Shown: positions 9,073 through 20,200 of the stretch, one piece after another
How positions within the stretch are numbered: the first letter of the stretch is position 1
How the letters are laid out: every line of letters starts with the position of its first letter
Source: Streptomyces tuirus
GTDB lineage: Bacteria > Actinomycetota > Actinomycetes > Streptomycetales > Streptomycetaceae
Length of the DNA: 64,000 bases
Assembly (NCBI GenBank): GCA_018195615.1
Contig: JAGTPG010000001.1
Span: 1,364,001 to 1,428,000 of the forward strand
Direction: 5' to 3'
Notes under the pieces: generated by a model
Databases searched by the model: none
What the model saw: the letters and a program-made list of their open reading frames with translations, nothing else
What the model was told of the DNA's origin: nothing
Position numbers and translations under genes: made by a program

Positions 9073-10454
9073 CTATGCCGACGCCTCCGCCCTGTCCTTG
9101 CGTCCCCGAAGCCACACGTACACGGGGATTCCGGCGAACAGGAACAGGACTCCCTGGTACACGGCCGCGTAACCGGCGCCCGCGATCAGCCAGAAGGAGA
9201 AGGCGAAGGAGAGCACCGCGACCGTGAGGTCACGGGTGAGGCCCGCCGGGCGGACGCGGTCGCGGGTGCCGCGGGCCAGCCAGTACAGCTGGGCGGCGGC
9301 CGACAGCAGGTACGGCACGCAGCCGGTGAACGTGGTGATCAGGACGAGGACGCGGAAGGTGGTGTCCGGGCCCGCCGTGTAGTTCAGGGCGATGAGCAGC
9401 GTGCCCAGGACGGCGCAGGCCCAGACGCCGAAGCCGGGGACACCGCCCTTGCCCAGCCGCGCGAAGGGCGCCGGGAAGAGGCCGTCGCGGGCGGCGGCGT
9501 ACGGCATCTGCGCCGCCATGAGGATCCAGCCGTTGAGGCAGCCGGTGATCGAGGCGACGGCGACCAGGGCGATGGCGGTGCCGCCCCAGCCCCGCCGGTG
9601 ATCGCGTTCACCGCGTCGGCGAACGGGGCGCCCGAGTCGACGAGCCGGTCGTGCGGGACCAGGCCGAAGACGGCGACCGTGCCGAGGACGTAGACCAGGG
9701 CCGAGGCCAGTGTGCCCAGGACGCTGGCCCGGGCGACCGTGCGCTCCGGGTCACGGACCTCGCCCGCGCTGACCGCGGCCGACTCGACCCCGAGGAAGCT
9801 GTACAGCAGCAGCGCGGCGGAGGCGGCCAGCGCGCCGGAGACGCTCTGGCCGGAGGCGTTGAACGGGCCGAAGTTGTCGGTGTCGACGAAGAACAGGCCG
9901 ATCGTGGCGAGCAGGAGCAGCGGGACGAACTTCAGGATCGTCGAGACGACCTGCACCGCGCCCACCCAGCGCGTGCCCGCGAAGTTCGCCGCGGCGGGCA
10001 GCCACAGGGCGGCCAGGGCGACGGCGGCCTGGAGGGCGTGGTTGCCGTGCAGGGGTATCAGGGCGTCCACGTAGCCGACGACGGCGACGGCCAGGGCGGC
10101 GATGCTGACCCAGCACATCGTCCAGTACGACCACGCGGACAGGAACCCGGCGAACTCGCCGAAGGCGTCGCGCGGGTAGACGTACAGCCCGCCGTTGACC
10201 GGGCTGCGCCGTGCCAGCCTGCCGAAGAGCAGCGCGAGCGCCACCGCTCCGACCGAGAGCACGAGGAAGGCGACCAGGCTGATCGTGCCGTAGGGGGCGA
10301 CGGTGGCGGGCAGGGCGAAGATGCCGCCGCCGATGATGTTGCCCATGACGAGGGCCGTGGCGGCGGCGAGGCCGAAGGTGCGGCGGGGAGCGGGGGCCGC
10401 GGGCGTGGCCGGCTCGGCGGGTTCGGCGGCCTCGGTGGGACTGGGGACGGTCAT
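9073..10454 (-). CDS. APC-family amino acid permease (possible S-methylmethionine permease)
   Basis: Integral membrane transporter of about 460 residues. ATG 10454 leads a Pro/Ala/Glu-rich tail, then the APC signature GNIIGGGIFALPA and about twelve hydrophobic helices. The frame breaks at the C-run 9590-9593; one extra base gives NAITGGGWGGTAIALVAVASITGCLNGWI and joins the two halves. It is divergent from a homocysteine S-methyltransferase gene 130 bases away. In other bacteria MmuM is paired with the S-methylmethionine permease MmuP, so that substrate is a reasonable inference, but general APC substrates cannot be excluded. Confidence 0.8.
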
Positions 10455-10584
10455 GGGCGTTCCTGTACGGGCGGAGGGGGAGGGCCGTGATCGTAACCCG
10501 CCATCCCATATGTTGGGCGACCTGTTCATGTACTGGACACACTCGGCTGGGGTGAGCCGCGGGGTCTCGATTACCGTCGTCCGT

Positions 10585-11496
10585 ATGACGAGCACCATCA
10601 CCCTCGCCGAAGCCCTCGCCGCCGGGACGGTCGTCCTCGACGGCGGCATGTCCAACCAGCTCGAATCCGCAGGGCACGATCTGAGCGACGAGCTGTGGTC
10701 CGCGCGGCTGCTCGCCGAACAGCCGGAGGCGATCACCGAGGCGCACCTGGCGTACTTCCGGGCGGGCGCGGACGTGACGATCACGGCCAGTTACCAGGCC
10801 ACGTTCGAGGGCTTCGCGAAGCGCGGCATCGACCACGACCGGGCGGCCGAACTCATGGCGCTGAGCGTGGAGTTGGCCCGGGAGGCAGCCCGTCGGGCCC
10901 GCGTCTCCCGGCCCCTGTGGGTGGCGGCCTCGGCCGGCCCCTACGGGGCGATGCTCGCGGACGGCTCGGAGTACCGGGGCCGCTACGGGCTGACGGTGGA
11001 CGAGCTGGAGCGTTTCCACCGCCCGCGGCTGGAGGTGCTGGCCGCCGCGCGCCCCGACGTGCTCGCCCTGGAGACGGTCCCCGACGCCGACGAGGCCGCG
11101 GCCCTGCTGAGGGCGGTGCGCGGGCTCGGCGTGCCGGCCTGGCTGACGTACTCCGTCGCGGACGGCCGCACGCGGGCCGGGCAGCCGCTGGAGGAGGCGT
11201 TCGCCCTGGCCGCGGACGCGGACGAGGTGATCGCGGTCGGCGTCAACTGCTGCGCGCCCGGTGAGGTGGACGCCGCCGCCGCGACCGCGGCCCGGGTCAC
11301 CGGCAAGCCGGTCGTCGTCTACCCCAACAGCGGTGAGACCTGGGACGCGGGCGCCCGCACCTGGACCGGCCACGCCACCTTCGCCCCCGACCAGGTGAAG
11401 GGCTGGCAGCAGTCAGGCGCGCGGCTCATCGGCGGCTGCTGCCGGGTGGGGCCGGAGGCGGTCTCGGGCATCGCGGGGACGCTGGGAACGGCGTAG
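10585..11496 (+). CDS. mmuM: Homocysteine S-methyltransferase
   Basis: Zinc-dependent enzyme that transfers a methyl group, usually from S-methylmethionine, to homocysteine to make methionine. Length is 303 residues, normal for the MmuM family. The zinc ligands are visible as GVNCC (about residue 218) and GGCCR (near residue 285), and the N-terminal VLDGGMSNQLE matches the family start. ATG 10585 follows the divergent promoter region shared with the APC permease, supporting S-methylmethionine salvage. Downstream lies the LacI regulator. Confidence 0.87.
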   Translation: MTSTITLAEALAAGTVVLDGGMSNQLESAGHDLSDELWSARLLAEQPEAITEAHLAYFRAGADVTITASYQATFEGFAKRGIDHDRAAELMALSVELAREAARRARVSRPLWVAASAGPYGAMLADGSEYRGRYGLTVDELERFHRPRLEVLAAARPDVLALETVPDADEAAALLRAVRGLGVPAWLTYSVADGRTRAGQPLEEAFALAADADEVIAVGVNCCAPGEVDAAAATAARVTGKPVVVYPNSGETWDAGARTWTGHATFAPDQVKGWQQSGARLIGGCCRVGPEAVSGIAGTLGTA

Positions 11497-11614
11497 GGCC
11501 GGCGCGTGCCCGGGCGTGCGTCTCGCCCGGCCGCGCCTCCCGGCCCCGGCACACCGCCCGCACCCTGCGCTCACCAGTCCGCGCAGACCCCTCCTCCCCT
11601 TCCCGCTCCGCTGC

Positions 11615-11640
11615 TAGCCTCCGTCGTGGGAACCGGTTGT
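11615..11640 (+). promoter_or_regulatory. Promoter and LacI-type operator before LacI regulator 1
   Basis: TAGCCT (11615-11620) resembles a -10 box and is followed by GGGAACCGGTTGTC with the palindromic core AACCGGTT at 11631-11638. The same core occurs at 25470-25477 and 25637-25644 before the minus-strand sugar-transport operon. An operator just downstream of the -10 fits autoregulation of the LacI gene at 11706. Confidence 0.6.
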
Positions 11641-11705
11641 CATGACGTTGCCGCAGTTCCCGAGGGGGTGGGTGCGGACCGGCGCCCGGGAGAGACGAGG
11701 CAGGC

Positions 11706-12763
11706 ATGACGAGGAAGAGCGGGGACACGAGCCGCAGCACCATCCGGGACGTGGCGGCCCGTGCGGGGGTCTCGGCGTCGACGGTGTCACGGGTGCTCGG
11801 CGGCGTGTACCCGGTGAGCGCGGCGACGCGCGGGCGCGTGATGCGGGCGGTCCGCGAGATGGACTACGTGGCCGACGCGCGGGCGAAGGCGATCGCGGGC
11901 GTCGGCACGCCGACCCTGGCCTTCGTGCTGGAGGACATCACCGGCCCGTCGTTCGCGCACATGGCCCACGGTGTGGAGCGCGAGGCGACCCGCCTCGGCC
12001 ATCTCTGCCTGGTGTGCAGCACCGAGGGCGATGTCCGGCACGAGCTGGAGTTCGTCGAGATGATGCGCGCCCAGCGGGCCGCCGCCGTGATCCTGGTCGG
12101 CGGCACCGCCGACACCCCGAGTACCGCGAACGCACCCACCGCATGGCCGACTCCCTCGCCGCGGCCGGTTCCCGCCTGGTCCTCTGCGGCCGGCCGCCGC
12201 TCGATCCCGGCGCCCCGGTGACGGTCATCGAGTACGACAACGAGGGCGGCGCCTACACCCTCGTCGCGCACGTCCTCGCCCAGGGCCACCGCCGGGTGCT
12301 GTTCCTCGGCGGCGCGGCGGACCACACCACGGCCCTGGGCCGCGAACGCGGCTACCTCGCGGCCCACCGGGCGCGGGGCCTCGATCCCGACCCGTCCCTC
12401 GTCCTGCACGGCGACTTCACCCGCGACGCGGGCCACCGCCTGATGCAGCAAGCACTCAAGGACGACCTCGACTTCACGGCCGTCGTGGCCGCCACCGACA
12501 TGGTCGCGGCGGGCGCCCTCACCGCCCTGCACGAGGCGGGCCTCACCGTCCCCGGCGACGTCTCCCTCGCCGGCTACGACGACATCCCCTTCGCCCGCGA
12601 CCTGCACCCCGCCCTCACAACGGTCCACGTCCCCTACGAGGAACTCGGCCGCCTCGCCGTCCGCACCGCCCTCGAACACACGCAGGGCGCCGCGGACGAG
12701 CATCTACTGCTGGGCACGCACGTGGTGGTACGGAACTCGGTGGCCCCGCCCCCGGCCGGGTAA
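11706..12763 (+). CDS. LacI-family transcriptional regulator 1
   Basis: Sugar-responsive repressor of about 352 residues. The N-terminal helix-turn-helix is STIRDVAARAGVSASTVSRVLGG (residues 11-33), then the hinge helix and a periplasmic-binding-protein-like domain ending TTVHVPYEELGRLAVRT. The frame breaks at the C-run 12115-12118; one extra C gives GGTADTPEYRERTHRMADS. It closely resembles the LacI protein at 27320 (shared DYDNEGGAY-type and LGTHVVVRNSV segments), so the two are paralogues. An AACCGGTT operator lies in its own promoter and twice before the operon at 25432, making that operon its most likely target. Confidence 0.86.
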
Positions 12764-13224
12764 CCGCCACCCCGGCCCTCGAACTCGCACCACACGATCT
12801 TGCCCGGGTGCCGTGCCCCCACGCCCCACTTGTCCGCCAGCTCCGACACCAGCACCAGTCCGCGTCCGCCCTCGCCGGGCTCCCCGTCGTCCTGCCGCGG
12901 TGCGGCCGGTACGCCGTCACCGCTGTCGTGCACCTCGATCCGCACGCCGCCGCCCTCGCCGTACGGCACCAGCCTCAGCAGGAATCCCCGGCCGGGCGGT
13001 ACGCCGTGCACCAGCGCGTTCGTGGCCAGTTCGCTCACACACAGCAGCACGTCGTCCGCGCGTTGGTATCCGCCCCAGTCTTTCAGCACGTCTCGGGCGA
13101 ACGCCCGTGCGGCCGGGACGGACTGGCGCTCCCGGCGGTAGAACCGCTGGCGCGGGGAGGGAGGTTGGAACAAGAGTGGAGTTTCGCCATTCACGGGACG
13201 ACAGTCACACTCCGTGGCCATCAT
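12634..13224 (-). CDS. HATPase-domain anti-sigma/serine kinase-like regulator
   Basis: Cytosolic ATP-binding protein of the RsbW/SpoIIAB-like fold. Motifs are the N box in CVSELATNALVHG, the G1 box in IEVHDSGDGVP and the G2 box in EGGRGLVLVSELADKWGVG. It is divergent from an XRE-DUF397 pair, the common Streptomyces developmental regulator triad. ATG 13224 is the first of two adjacent ATGs. The normal end of such proteins is shortly after the GKIVWCEFE segment; here the frame continues with low-complexity sequence antisense to the LacI gene, so a miscounted run near 12771-12774 may hide the true stop. Confidence 0.75.
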   Translation of the reverse strand: MMATECDCRPVNGETPLLFQPPSPRQRFYRRERQSVPAARAFARDVLKDWGGYQRADDVLLCVSELATNALVHGVPPGRGFLLRLVPYGEGGGVRIEVHDSGDGVPAAPRQDDGEPGEGGRGLVLVSELADKWGVGARHPGKIVWCEFEGRGGGYPAGGGATEFRTTTCVPSSRCSSAAPCVCSRAVRTARRPSSS

Positions 13225-13306
13225 GAAACAGTGCGCGCACCCGTACAGCTGCTTTGTACGGGTGGGCGACGGTGAAAGTACGCGCGCGGGTGGGGAGTTC
13301 GCCGCC

Positions 13307-14139
13307 ATGAGCACCACGACACGGTCACGACGGTCACGCAGGAACGCCTCGGCGATGAAGATGGTGGGCGCGCTGCTCGCCCTCTTCCGAGAGGCAGCCG
13401 GGCACACGCAGAAGTCCCTCGGGGACATCTTCGTCGTCGGCGAGCAGCAGATCGCCTCCATCGAGCAGGGCAGACGTCCACTGAAGCCGGATCTCGCCGA
13501 GCAGCTGGACCAACTCCTGGACACGAAGGGGGCGTTGGCGGCGGCGCTTGCGGAGATGCCGGAGGTGGATCTTGTGCCGCTGTGGGCCGAGGAGTTCCTC
13601 GACCGGGAGCGGGAGGCCATCGCGATCTCGTCGTACGAGAACCAGGTGCTACCGGGTCTGCTCCAAACGGAGGCGTACGCATGGGCGGTGTTCCGCAGCC
13701 GTGTGCCCTTCTACGACGAGGACCGGATCGCCCAGTTGGTGGCGGCGCGCATCGAACGCCAGGGGATCCTGCACGGCAAGAACCCTCCCATCACCTGCTT
13801 CGTGGTCTGGGAGCCGGTCGTGCGAGCACCCATCGGCGGACGGGAGGTCTGGGTCGAGCAACTGCGGCACCTGCGCGCGTGCTCGGAAGTGCCGGGTCTC
13901 ATGTTCCAGGTCCTGCCACTGGATCGCACCAGCCACGCCTCCCTCGACGGCCCCTTCGTCCTGCTGGAAACGCCCGAACACCAGCGGCTCGTCTACACCG
14001 AGAACCAGCGTGGCAGCCAGCTCATCGCTGACCCGGATGAGGTGGCGATCCTTACGCAGAAGTGTGCGATGCTGCGGTCACAGGCCCTCACCCCGAGGAC
14101 ACGAGGGACCTGCTGGACCGTCTTCTGGGAGAGGCATGA
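13307..14139 (+). CDS. XRE-family regulator with DUF5753
   Basis: DNA-binding regulator of about 277 residues: an N-terminal helix-turn-helix (ALLALFREAAGHTQKSLGDIFVVGEQQIASIEQG-type, about residues 20-52) followed by the DUF5753 effector domain (LPGLLQTEAYAWAVF, and a C-terminal LVYTENQRGSQLIADPDEV segment). The frame breaks at the C-run 14091-14094; adding one C gives the family-typical end EDTRDLLDRLLGEA and a TGA overlapping the DUF397 start as ATGA. It therefore forms a coupled pair with the downstream DUF397 gene and is divergent from the HATPase gene. Confidence 0.85.
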
Positions 14140-14411
14140 GCAGCACCGCACCTGAGTGGTTCAAGTCCAGCTACAGCGGCAGCGAAGGCGGCAACTGCCT
14201 CGAAGTCGCCTACCTGTGGCACAAGTCCAGCTACAGCAGCGGTGAGGGCGGTGCGTGCCTCGAAATAGCCACCCACCCCACCGCCATCCACATCCGAGAC
14301 AGCAAGACCCCCACCACCCCCCACCTCACCGTCAGCCCCGCCGCCTGGACCGCCTTCCTTTCCCTCAGTGCCGGCGCAGCAGACCCGCGCGGCGGAGTCG
14401 CGCTGGGGTGA
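14136..14411 (+). CDS. DUF397 small protein with duplicated motif
   Basis: Protein of 91 residues translationally coupled (ATGA) to the XRE gene. It contains two copies of the DUF397 hallmark: FKSSYSGSEGGNCLEVA (about residues 9-25) and HKSSYSSGEGGACLEIA (about 29-45), followed by the usual VRDSK-like IHIRDSK and WTAFL end. DUF397 proteins accompany XRE regulators (WhiJ-like systems) and probably modulate them. The C-terminal tail overlaps the convergent carboxylesterase gene by 47 bases. Confidence 0.85.
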   Translation: MSSTAPEWFKSSYSGSEGGNCLEVAYLWHKSSYSSGEGGACLEIATHPTAIHIRDSKTPTTPHLTVSPAAWTAFLSLSAGAADPRGGVALG

Positions 14412-15918
14412 GCCCCTGGCCCTCAGGGGGCGTGACATCGTCGGTCGCCCAGAGGGCGAGTTCACGGTCCCGTGGGCCGTACGCCGTGTAGGCGAGACCG
14501 TTCTCGGCGTCCGGCGCGCGGTCTCCGAACACGCGCACCGGGTGGGACGCGTCCCAGCGTTCCCACCCCGGGGAACCTTCCGTGGCGAACCGCACCCACG
14601 CGGCGTGCATCGCGTCCGCCAGCTCCTGTGGGGCGCCCTCCCGGCGAGTTTCCGGGACTCCGGGACATCCCCCGTGTCGAAGACGAAGCCGAGCTCCAGC
14701 GCGTGGCAGGAGCCGAGGTCGGGCAGGTTCGAGGGCCAGGAGAACTCGTAGACGTACGACGGCTCGGTACGGGCGTCGGCCAGGTGGTGCAGGGGGATGC
14801 GGAGCAGGTGGTCGGTGACGAGCTGGCCGACGATCTCCGCCGTGCCGGCCTCGGGGTGCAGGGACCGGTAGCCGCGCGGGACCTCGCTGCCGCAGTGGCA
14901 GCGGGCCATGGCCCCCGCGAGGGCCACTGCTCCCAGGCGGTCGACGCGCTCCAGGAGGCCGCCCGGGACGAGCCACAGCCGGTACTCGTCACGCGTCCAG
15001 CCCATCAGCAGCTCGACGCCGGGGGCCGCGCCGCCCTCGGTGAGGGCCTCCAGGGGGTCGCGGGGGACGACGTCGCCGTCGACGACGAGGCCGAAGGCGG
15101 GGCCGCCGACGACCGGGCTGCTCAGCCGGCCGACCTCGGCCTGGGTGCGCAGCAGCAGGTCGCGGTCGACGGCGGCGAAGGCCTCGGCGGTGGCGGGGAT
15201 CTTCAGCCGGTTGGCCATCCGCCGCACCATCCGCCGTACCTTGGCCCGCTCGGACACCTCGGGCGGCCCGCTCTGCAGGACCGCCCGGCGGACCATCCCC
15301 TGTGTCTGCGGGGCGGCGATGAGGGCGCCGATGCTGATCGCCCCGGCGGACTGGCCGAAGAGGGTGATGCGGTCGGGGTCGCCGCCGAAGGCCTCGACGG
15401 CCTCGTGCACCCAGGTCAGGGCGGCGATCTGGTCCCGTAGGCCCGGGTTCGGGGCGTGTCCGGGAACAGTCCGTAGCCCTCGACGCCCAGCCGGTAGTTG
15501 ACCGAGACACAGACGACGCCGTCGCGGGCGAAGGCATGGCCGTCGTAGACGGGCACGGCGGAGGAACCCCTGGTCAGGGCGCCGCCGTGGATCCAGACGA
15601 GGACGGGGAGCCGGGCTCCGGGATCCGGCTGCGGGGTCCAGACGTTGAGGTTGAGGCAGTCGTCGCCGGGGACGACCGGGTCGGCCAGATAGTGGGCGAA
15701 CGCGTCGGAGTACGGGGGCTTCGGCGGGGTGGGGCCGAAGTCGACGGCCTCGCGGACGCCGTCCCAGGGAGGCAGGGGCACGGGCGGGCGGAAGCGGCGG
15801 GGCCGAAGGGGGGTGCCGCGTAGGGGATGCCCCGGAAGACCGCGACGCCGTGTTCGTACCGGCCCCGCAGGGCTCCGTAGGGCGTTCGCACCACGGGATC
15901 TGCCTGGACTGCTGTCAT
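14365..15918 (-). CDS. Type-B carboxylesterase/lipase
   Basis: Alpha/beta-hydrolase esterase of about 515 residues. It has the classic carboxylesterase start (TPYGALRGRYEHGVAVFRGIPYAAPPFG), the disulfide-region signature DDCLNLNVWTP, the nucleophile elbow GQSAGA with catalytic Ser, and the C-terminal active-site region CHALELGFVFDTG with catalytic His. ATG 15918 has GGAGG upstream. Three run-length breaks (G-run 15799-15802, G-run 15451-15454, C-run 14640-14642) are each repaired by one base. No signal peptide is seen, so probably cytosolic. It could de-esterify acetylated or feruloylated sugars, but the substrate is unknown. Confidence 0.83.
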
Positions 15919-16027
15919 TCGTCCACCAGCCTCCTCACCGCGCTCGTGCACCGTGAAGATCAGAGCAACTCATTGTGGCCCGGTATTCCGGCGCACGAGC
16001 GGGTGGGAGGGCTGTTCGGCGTAACGG

Positions 16028-17269
16028 CTACTTCGCGTACATCAGCGTGCCGAACCCGAGCTGGTCGAAGCCGCCGCTGGTCGTGCCGTAGTCACCTCCT
16101 CCCCCTTCCGGGGCGATGGAGAAGCACATCTGGGCGATGTACTTGTCGTCCAGGAGCAGGCGCCGGCCGTAGTGGTAGTGGAGCATCGCCCACACCGGGC
16201 GGACCTGGCCGCGGGATCCCGACCCGATCACGGTCTGTGACTGCTGGGCACAGTTCTGGCCACTGCCCCAGGTGTAGGTGGTGTAGGGCACGTTCATGTT
16301 CAGGTTGTACTTGGCGACGTACTGGGCGGCCTTCATGAAGCGGCGGCCGTCGTAGGAGTAGAGGTCGTCGCCCTGGTTCCAGGCCATCTCACAGAGGGCT
16401 CCCATCTGGCCCATGCCCATGACGGTGTGGCCCTGGTCGCGGCCGGACTCCTGCCACTGGCCGAGGTCGTAGCCCTCGACGCCCGGGTACAGGAACGGCA
16501 CCGCGCGCCCGATCTGGCCGTTGCCGCCGCCGGTCTTGAAGTAGTTGACGGCCTGATCGTACTTGGCGCCGTCGTCGCACAGGATCCCGATGGCCATGAT
16601 CGAGGCCATGTTGCACAGGTCCCAGTTGGCCCAGTAGTTGGTGATGCAGGCGTCGTTGTGCTCGCGGAGGAACCGGTCGTTCAGCGGGTAGAAGACGTTG
16701 AGCATCATCGTCTTGAACCGGCCCAGGTCGAATCCCGCGTAGCCGCGCATGAGCTCCGCGGCGTTCGCGAACTGCCAGCCGTAGAGGCCCGCGGCCAGGT
16801 ACCGGTCGGCGTTCCCGGTGATCTCGGTGAGTGTGGACGACCAGGCGTTGAGGATGCGCACGGCGCAGTCGGCGTTCGCGGCGGTGCCGCCCACGTGCCA
16901 GCGCAGCGCGTTCTGGTAGGCGGCGTGGATGTCGTTGTAGAGCTGGGGGTAATTCTGGCCGTCGCCGCCGCGGATGATCGTGGCGGTGGGGCGGGGCGTC
17001 CAGGTGGACGCCGAGTGGGAGTTGGCGGTCAGCCTGCGCCAGCCGGACGCCCAGGGGTCATTGCCCGCGGCGACCCTGACCTTGGCGCGGTTGATGTCGC
17101 CGGCGTTGTGCAGCATGCCGGGGTGGGTGAAGGTGGCGGGTGCGGCGTCCGCCGTGGTGGCGCCGGCGCCGAGGGCGAGGGCCGCGGTGAGGCCGCCGGC
17201 GGTCTTGAGCAGACCGCGGCGGCTCACCTGGCCGCCCTCGTGGTGCGTGTGGGGGGAAGTGCGGCTCAT
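16028..17269 (-). CDS. Secreted alginate-lyase-family polysaccharide lyase
   Basis: Protein of 413 residues with a Tat signal (SRRGLLKTAGGLTAALALGAGATTADA) and one alginate_lyase (PF05426-like) alpha-toroid domain. The start FTHPGMLHNAGDINRAK and inner segments NAWSSTLTEI, NWDLCNMASIMAIG and QESGRDQGHTVMGMG match the adjacent multidomain protein, so the two are tandem paralogues. It is the last gene of the transporter-GH28-lyase operon, 26 bases after the previous stop. Although the family is named for alginate, members act on diverse uronate polymers; a pectin-like substrate fits the context better. Confidence 0.78.
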   Translation of the reverse strand: MSRTSPHTHHEGGQVSRRGLLKTAGGLTAALALGAGATTADAAPATFTHPGMLHNAGDINRAKVRVAAGNDPWASGWRRLTANSHSASTWTPRPTATIIRGGDGQNYPQLYNDIHAAYQNALRWHVGGTAANADCAVRILNAWSSTLTEITGNADRYLAAGLYGWQFANAAELMRGYAGFDLGRFKTMMLNVFYPLNDRFLREHNDACITNYWANWDLCNMASIMAIGILCDDGAKYDQAVNYFKTGGGNGQIGRAVPFLYPGVEGYDLGQWQESGRDQGHTVMGMGQMGALCEMAWNQGDDLYSYDGRRFMKAAQYVAKYNLNMNVPYTTYTWGSGQNCAQQSQTVIGSGSRGQVRPVWAMLHYHYGRRLLLDDKYIAQMCFSIAPEGGGGDYGTTSGGFDQLGFGTLMYAK

Positions 17270-17295
17270 GTGGGGGTTCTCCCATCCGTGGAGGA

Positions 17296-20200
17296 TTACA
17301 TGGGGGTGATGCTCACCTCGTCGAACTCGGTGGTGCTGCGGGTCAGGGGGCTGCGGGAGCAGACCACGAGGCCCACGTAGTAGGGGGCGTCACCGAAGCC
17401 GGGGATGTCTCCCTCGGCGAGGGGGGTCCAGGTGGCGCCGTCGTCGGTCGAGGCGGATGCGGTGAAGTGCGTCCCGGTGCGCTTCAGCCGCAGCAGGCAC
17501 CCGGCGGTGACCGCCGCGTTGCCCGTGAAGGTGGACCGGCCGGCGACGGTCGGGCGCAGCATCAGCTGGGCGCTCGTGCCGCCGGTGACGATCGCCCCGG
17601 CCGCCTGGTCGAACGGCGACAGGGACTTGGCCATGAGCAGGCCGACCCGGTCGCCGGTGGCTCCGGCGCGGGAGACCAGTCGGGCGGTGACCTCGCAGTC
17701 ACCGGTGACGGGCCGTCGTACGAACTGGCCGGTCATTCCCTGGTTGTTGACCGTGAGGTCGGTCCCGGCGCCCCGCACCACGAAGGTCCCGTCCTCGTGG
17801 GCGGTGCTGCCGGGGGTGCGGACGGCGACCACGCCGAGCGTGCCGTAGGCGCGGTCGTCGAGGATGACATCGCCCAGGTCGCCGTAGGTCCAGGGCGCGG
17901 GCGGCGGGGTGCCGACCGTGAGGGTGAGGGTGCCGGTGGCGTCTCCGGCGGCGTTGCCCGCCGTGGTGGTGACCTCGAACTCTCCTGTCTGGGTGGGTGT
18001 TCCGGAGATCAGGCCGGTGCGCCGGTCGACGCGCAGGCCGTCGGGCAGTCCGTCCGCGGCGAACCGGATCGGTTCGTGCGAGGCGCTCAGAAGGTGCGTG
18101 AAAGGCACGCCCTTGTTGGCGAACGCCGTGGTCGCGGAGGTGAGTTGGGGCTTGGACGGAGTCGGCATCGTCGCCGTGGCGGACTCCGACAGGGGGCCGC
18201 GTCCGGCGCGGTTGGTCTTGGCGACGGCGTAGTGGTACCTCGTGCCGGGTGTGCCGGTGGCGTCGGCGTACCGGACGCGAGTGCCGAAGCCGACCGCGCC
18301 GATGCCGGTGGCGATCGTCTCGTAGGGTCCGTCGGCCGCGGCGGCGCGCAGCACCTTGTAACGGGCCGAGAGGTCCGGGTCGGTCCAGGCCAGCTCGACC
18401 GCGTCGGCGCCGGCGGTGGCCCGCAGGTCGCCGGGGCGGTGGCCGGGCGGGGCACGGACCAGACCTCGCCGGCGGTCCGGGAGGCGACGCTGACGTTGTC
18501 GAAGGCGCCGGTGCCGGTCTCGGCGTACTCCTCGTCGACGCCGAGGCAGGAGGTGAGAGTGAGACCGACGTACGCGGTGCTGCCCAACTCGACGTCGCTG
18601 GAGCCGACTTCGGTCCAGCGGATGCCGTCCGGGGAGATGGCGCCGGTGCAGCGGTCGCCCCGCCGGGTCACGCGGACCCAGTACGGCATGCGCATCCGGT
18701 AGCCGTCGCCCGCGCCCTCGACGTACGGGGCCTGAAGCGGGGTCGCCGACTCGGGCAGCTCGCCGAGGGAGGAGATCGGGAAGGCGGCGCTGGTCGTGAT
18801 CGCCTGTTGCTGGGAGGGCGGCACGGGTGTGCTGCCGGTGCCCTTGACGGCGGCTCCCGCCTTCGGACGTACGCTCCACACGCCGCTCCAGGTGTGCAGC
18901 GGCAGGCCCTGGATCAGCATGGCGGCGTGTGCGGCGTCCGCGTCCAGGCCGGCCCGTACGGTGACGCCGATCCTGGAGTACTGGGAGCTGAGCGGATACA
19001 CGATCCGCGCGGTGATCGTGCCGTCGCCGCGCAGCGGCAGGTACGCCAGGCGGTGGGTGTCGGCGGTGCCGGACGCCTCCAGCACGAACCGCTCGCCGTC
19101 GAAGACGGCCGAGCCGGGGATCTTCACGTCCCCGACGTCCCGTGTCTCCCAGGGGTCGGGCAGCTTGGGGACGGCTGCCGACCAGGCGGAAGCGTCGCTG
19201 GTGCCCTGGGCGTTGGTGGCGGTGACCCGGTAGTAGGAGGGTCTGCCCCTGCGGGCGTCACGGTCGGTGTACGCCGGCTCGCCGACACCGGTCGCGATCT
19301 TCTCGTACGGCCCGTCAGGGCTGGCCGCCCTCAGCACCGTGTACGACTCGGCCCACGCCGACGGCACCCAGGCCACGGTGACGGACTTGTCGCCGCCCAC
19401 CGCCGTGACACCGGCCGGGGCCGTGGGCTTCGCCGGGGCGGGGCCTTGGTGCCCGCGAAGGTGAGGGTGCCCCAGCTGGGCAGGTCGTCGTTGCTGCCCT
19501 CGACGACGCGGGCGCCGCCCGTGCCGCGGAAGACCGCCGCCTTGGCGTAGGGGGTGTCGAGGCCCCGGACGCCGGCGTAGTGCGCGTACGCCATCTCGTA
19601 GATCGGGGGCAGGTTTCCGCGCCCGACGGCGGAGACGGACTTCTTGATGTACTTGCCGGTGCGGTCCAGGTCGGGGACGAAGGGCACGTCGCCGCCGAGG
19701 TTGTACCGGGCGGCGTACTCGACGTTCTTCAGCAGCCGGTTGTCGTCGAAGGCGTACAGGTCGACGCCCTGGTTCCAGGCGACCTGCGCGGCGTCCGCGA
19801 GCAGGCCGACGGCGAGCTGCTCGTGGCCCTGGTCGCGGCCGGACTCCTGGCCCTGTCCCGCGTCGGTGACGATACGGTGCGCGACACTGCCGTTGCCCGC
19901 GCCGGCGGCGGCGAAGCGCAGCGCGTCCTCGAAGAGGGTGGGCTCCTCGCAGAACACGCCGATGGCCAGGATCGACTGGACGGACGTCAGGTCCCAGTTG
20001 CCGTTGGCGTAGAGCATGTAGCCGGAGATGGCCGGATACCAGACGCGCAGGAAGGACTCCTTGCAGCGGGCGATGTCCTCCTCGGACCATCCGTCGTAAC
20101 CGGTGTACTGGAGCAACTCGGCGGCGTTGACGAACTTGAAGGCCTGAAGTCCGGCGCCGAGCGGCCCGTCCGCTCCCGTGACGGCGGTGAGGGACGCCGA

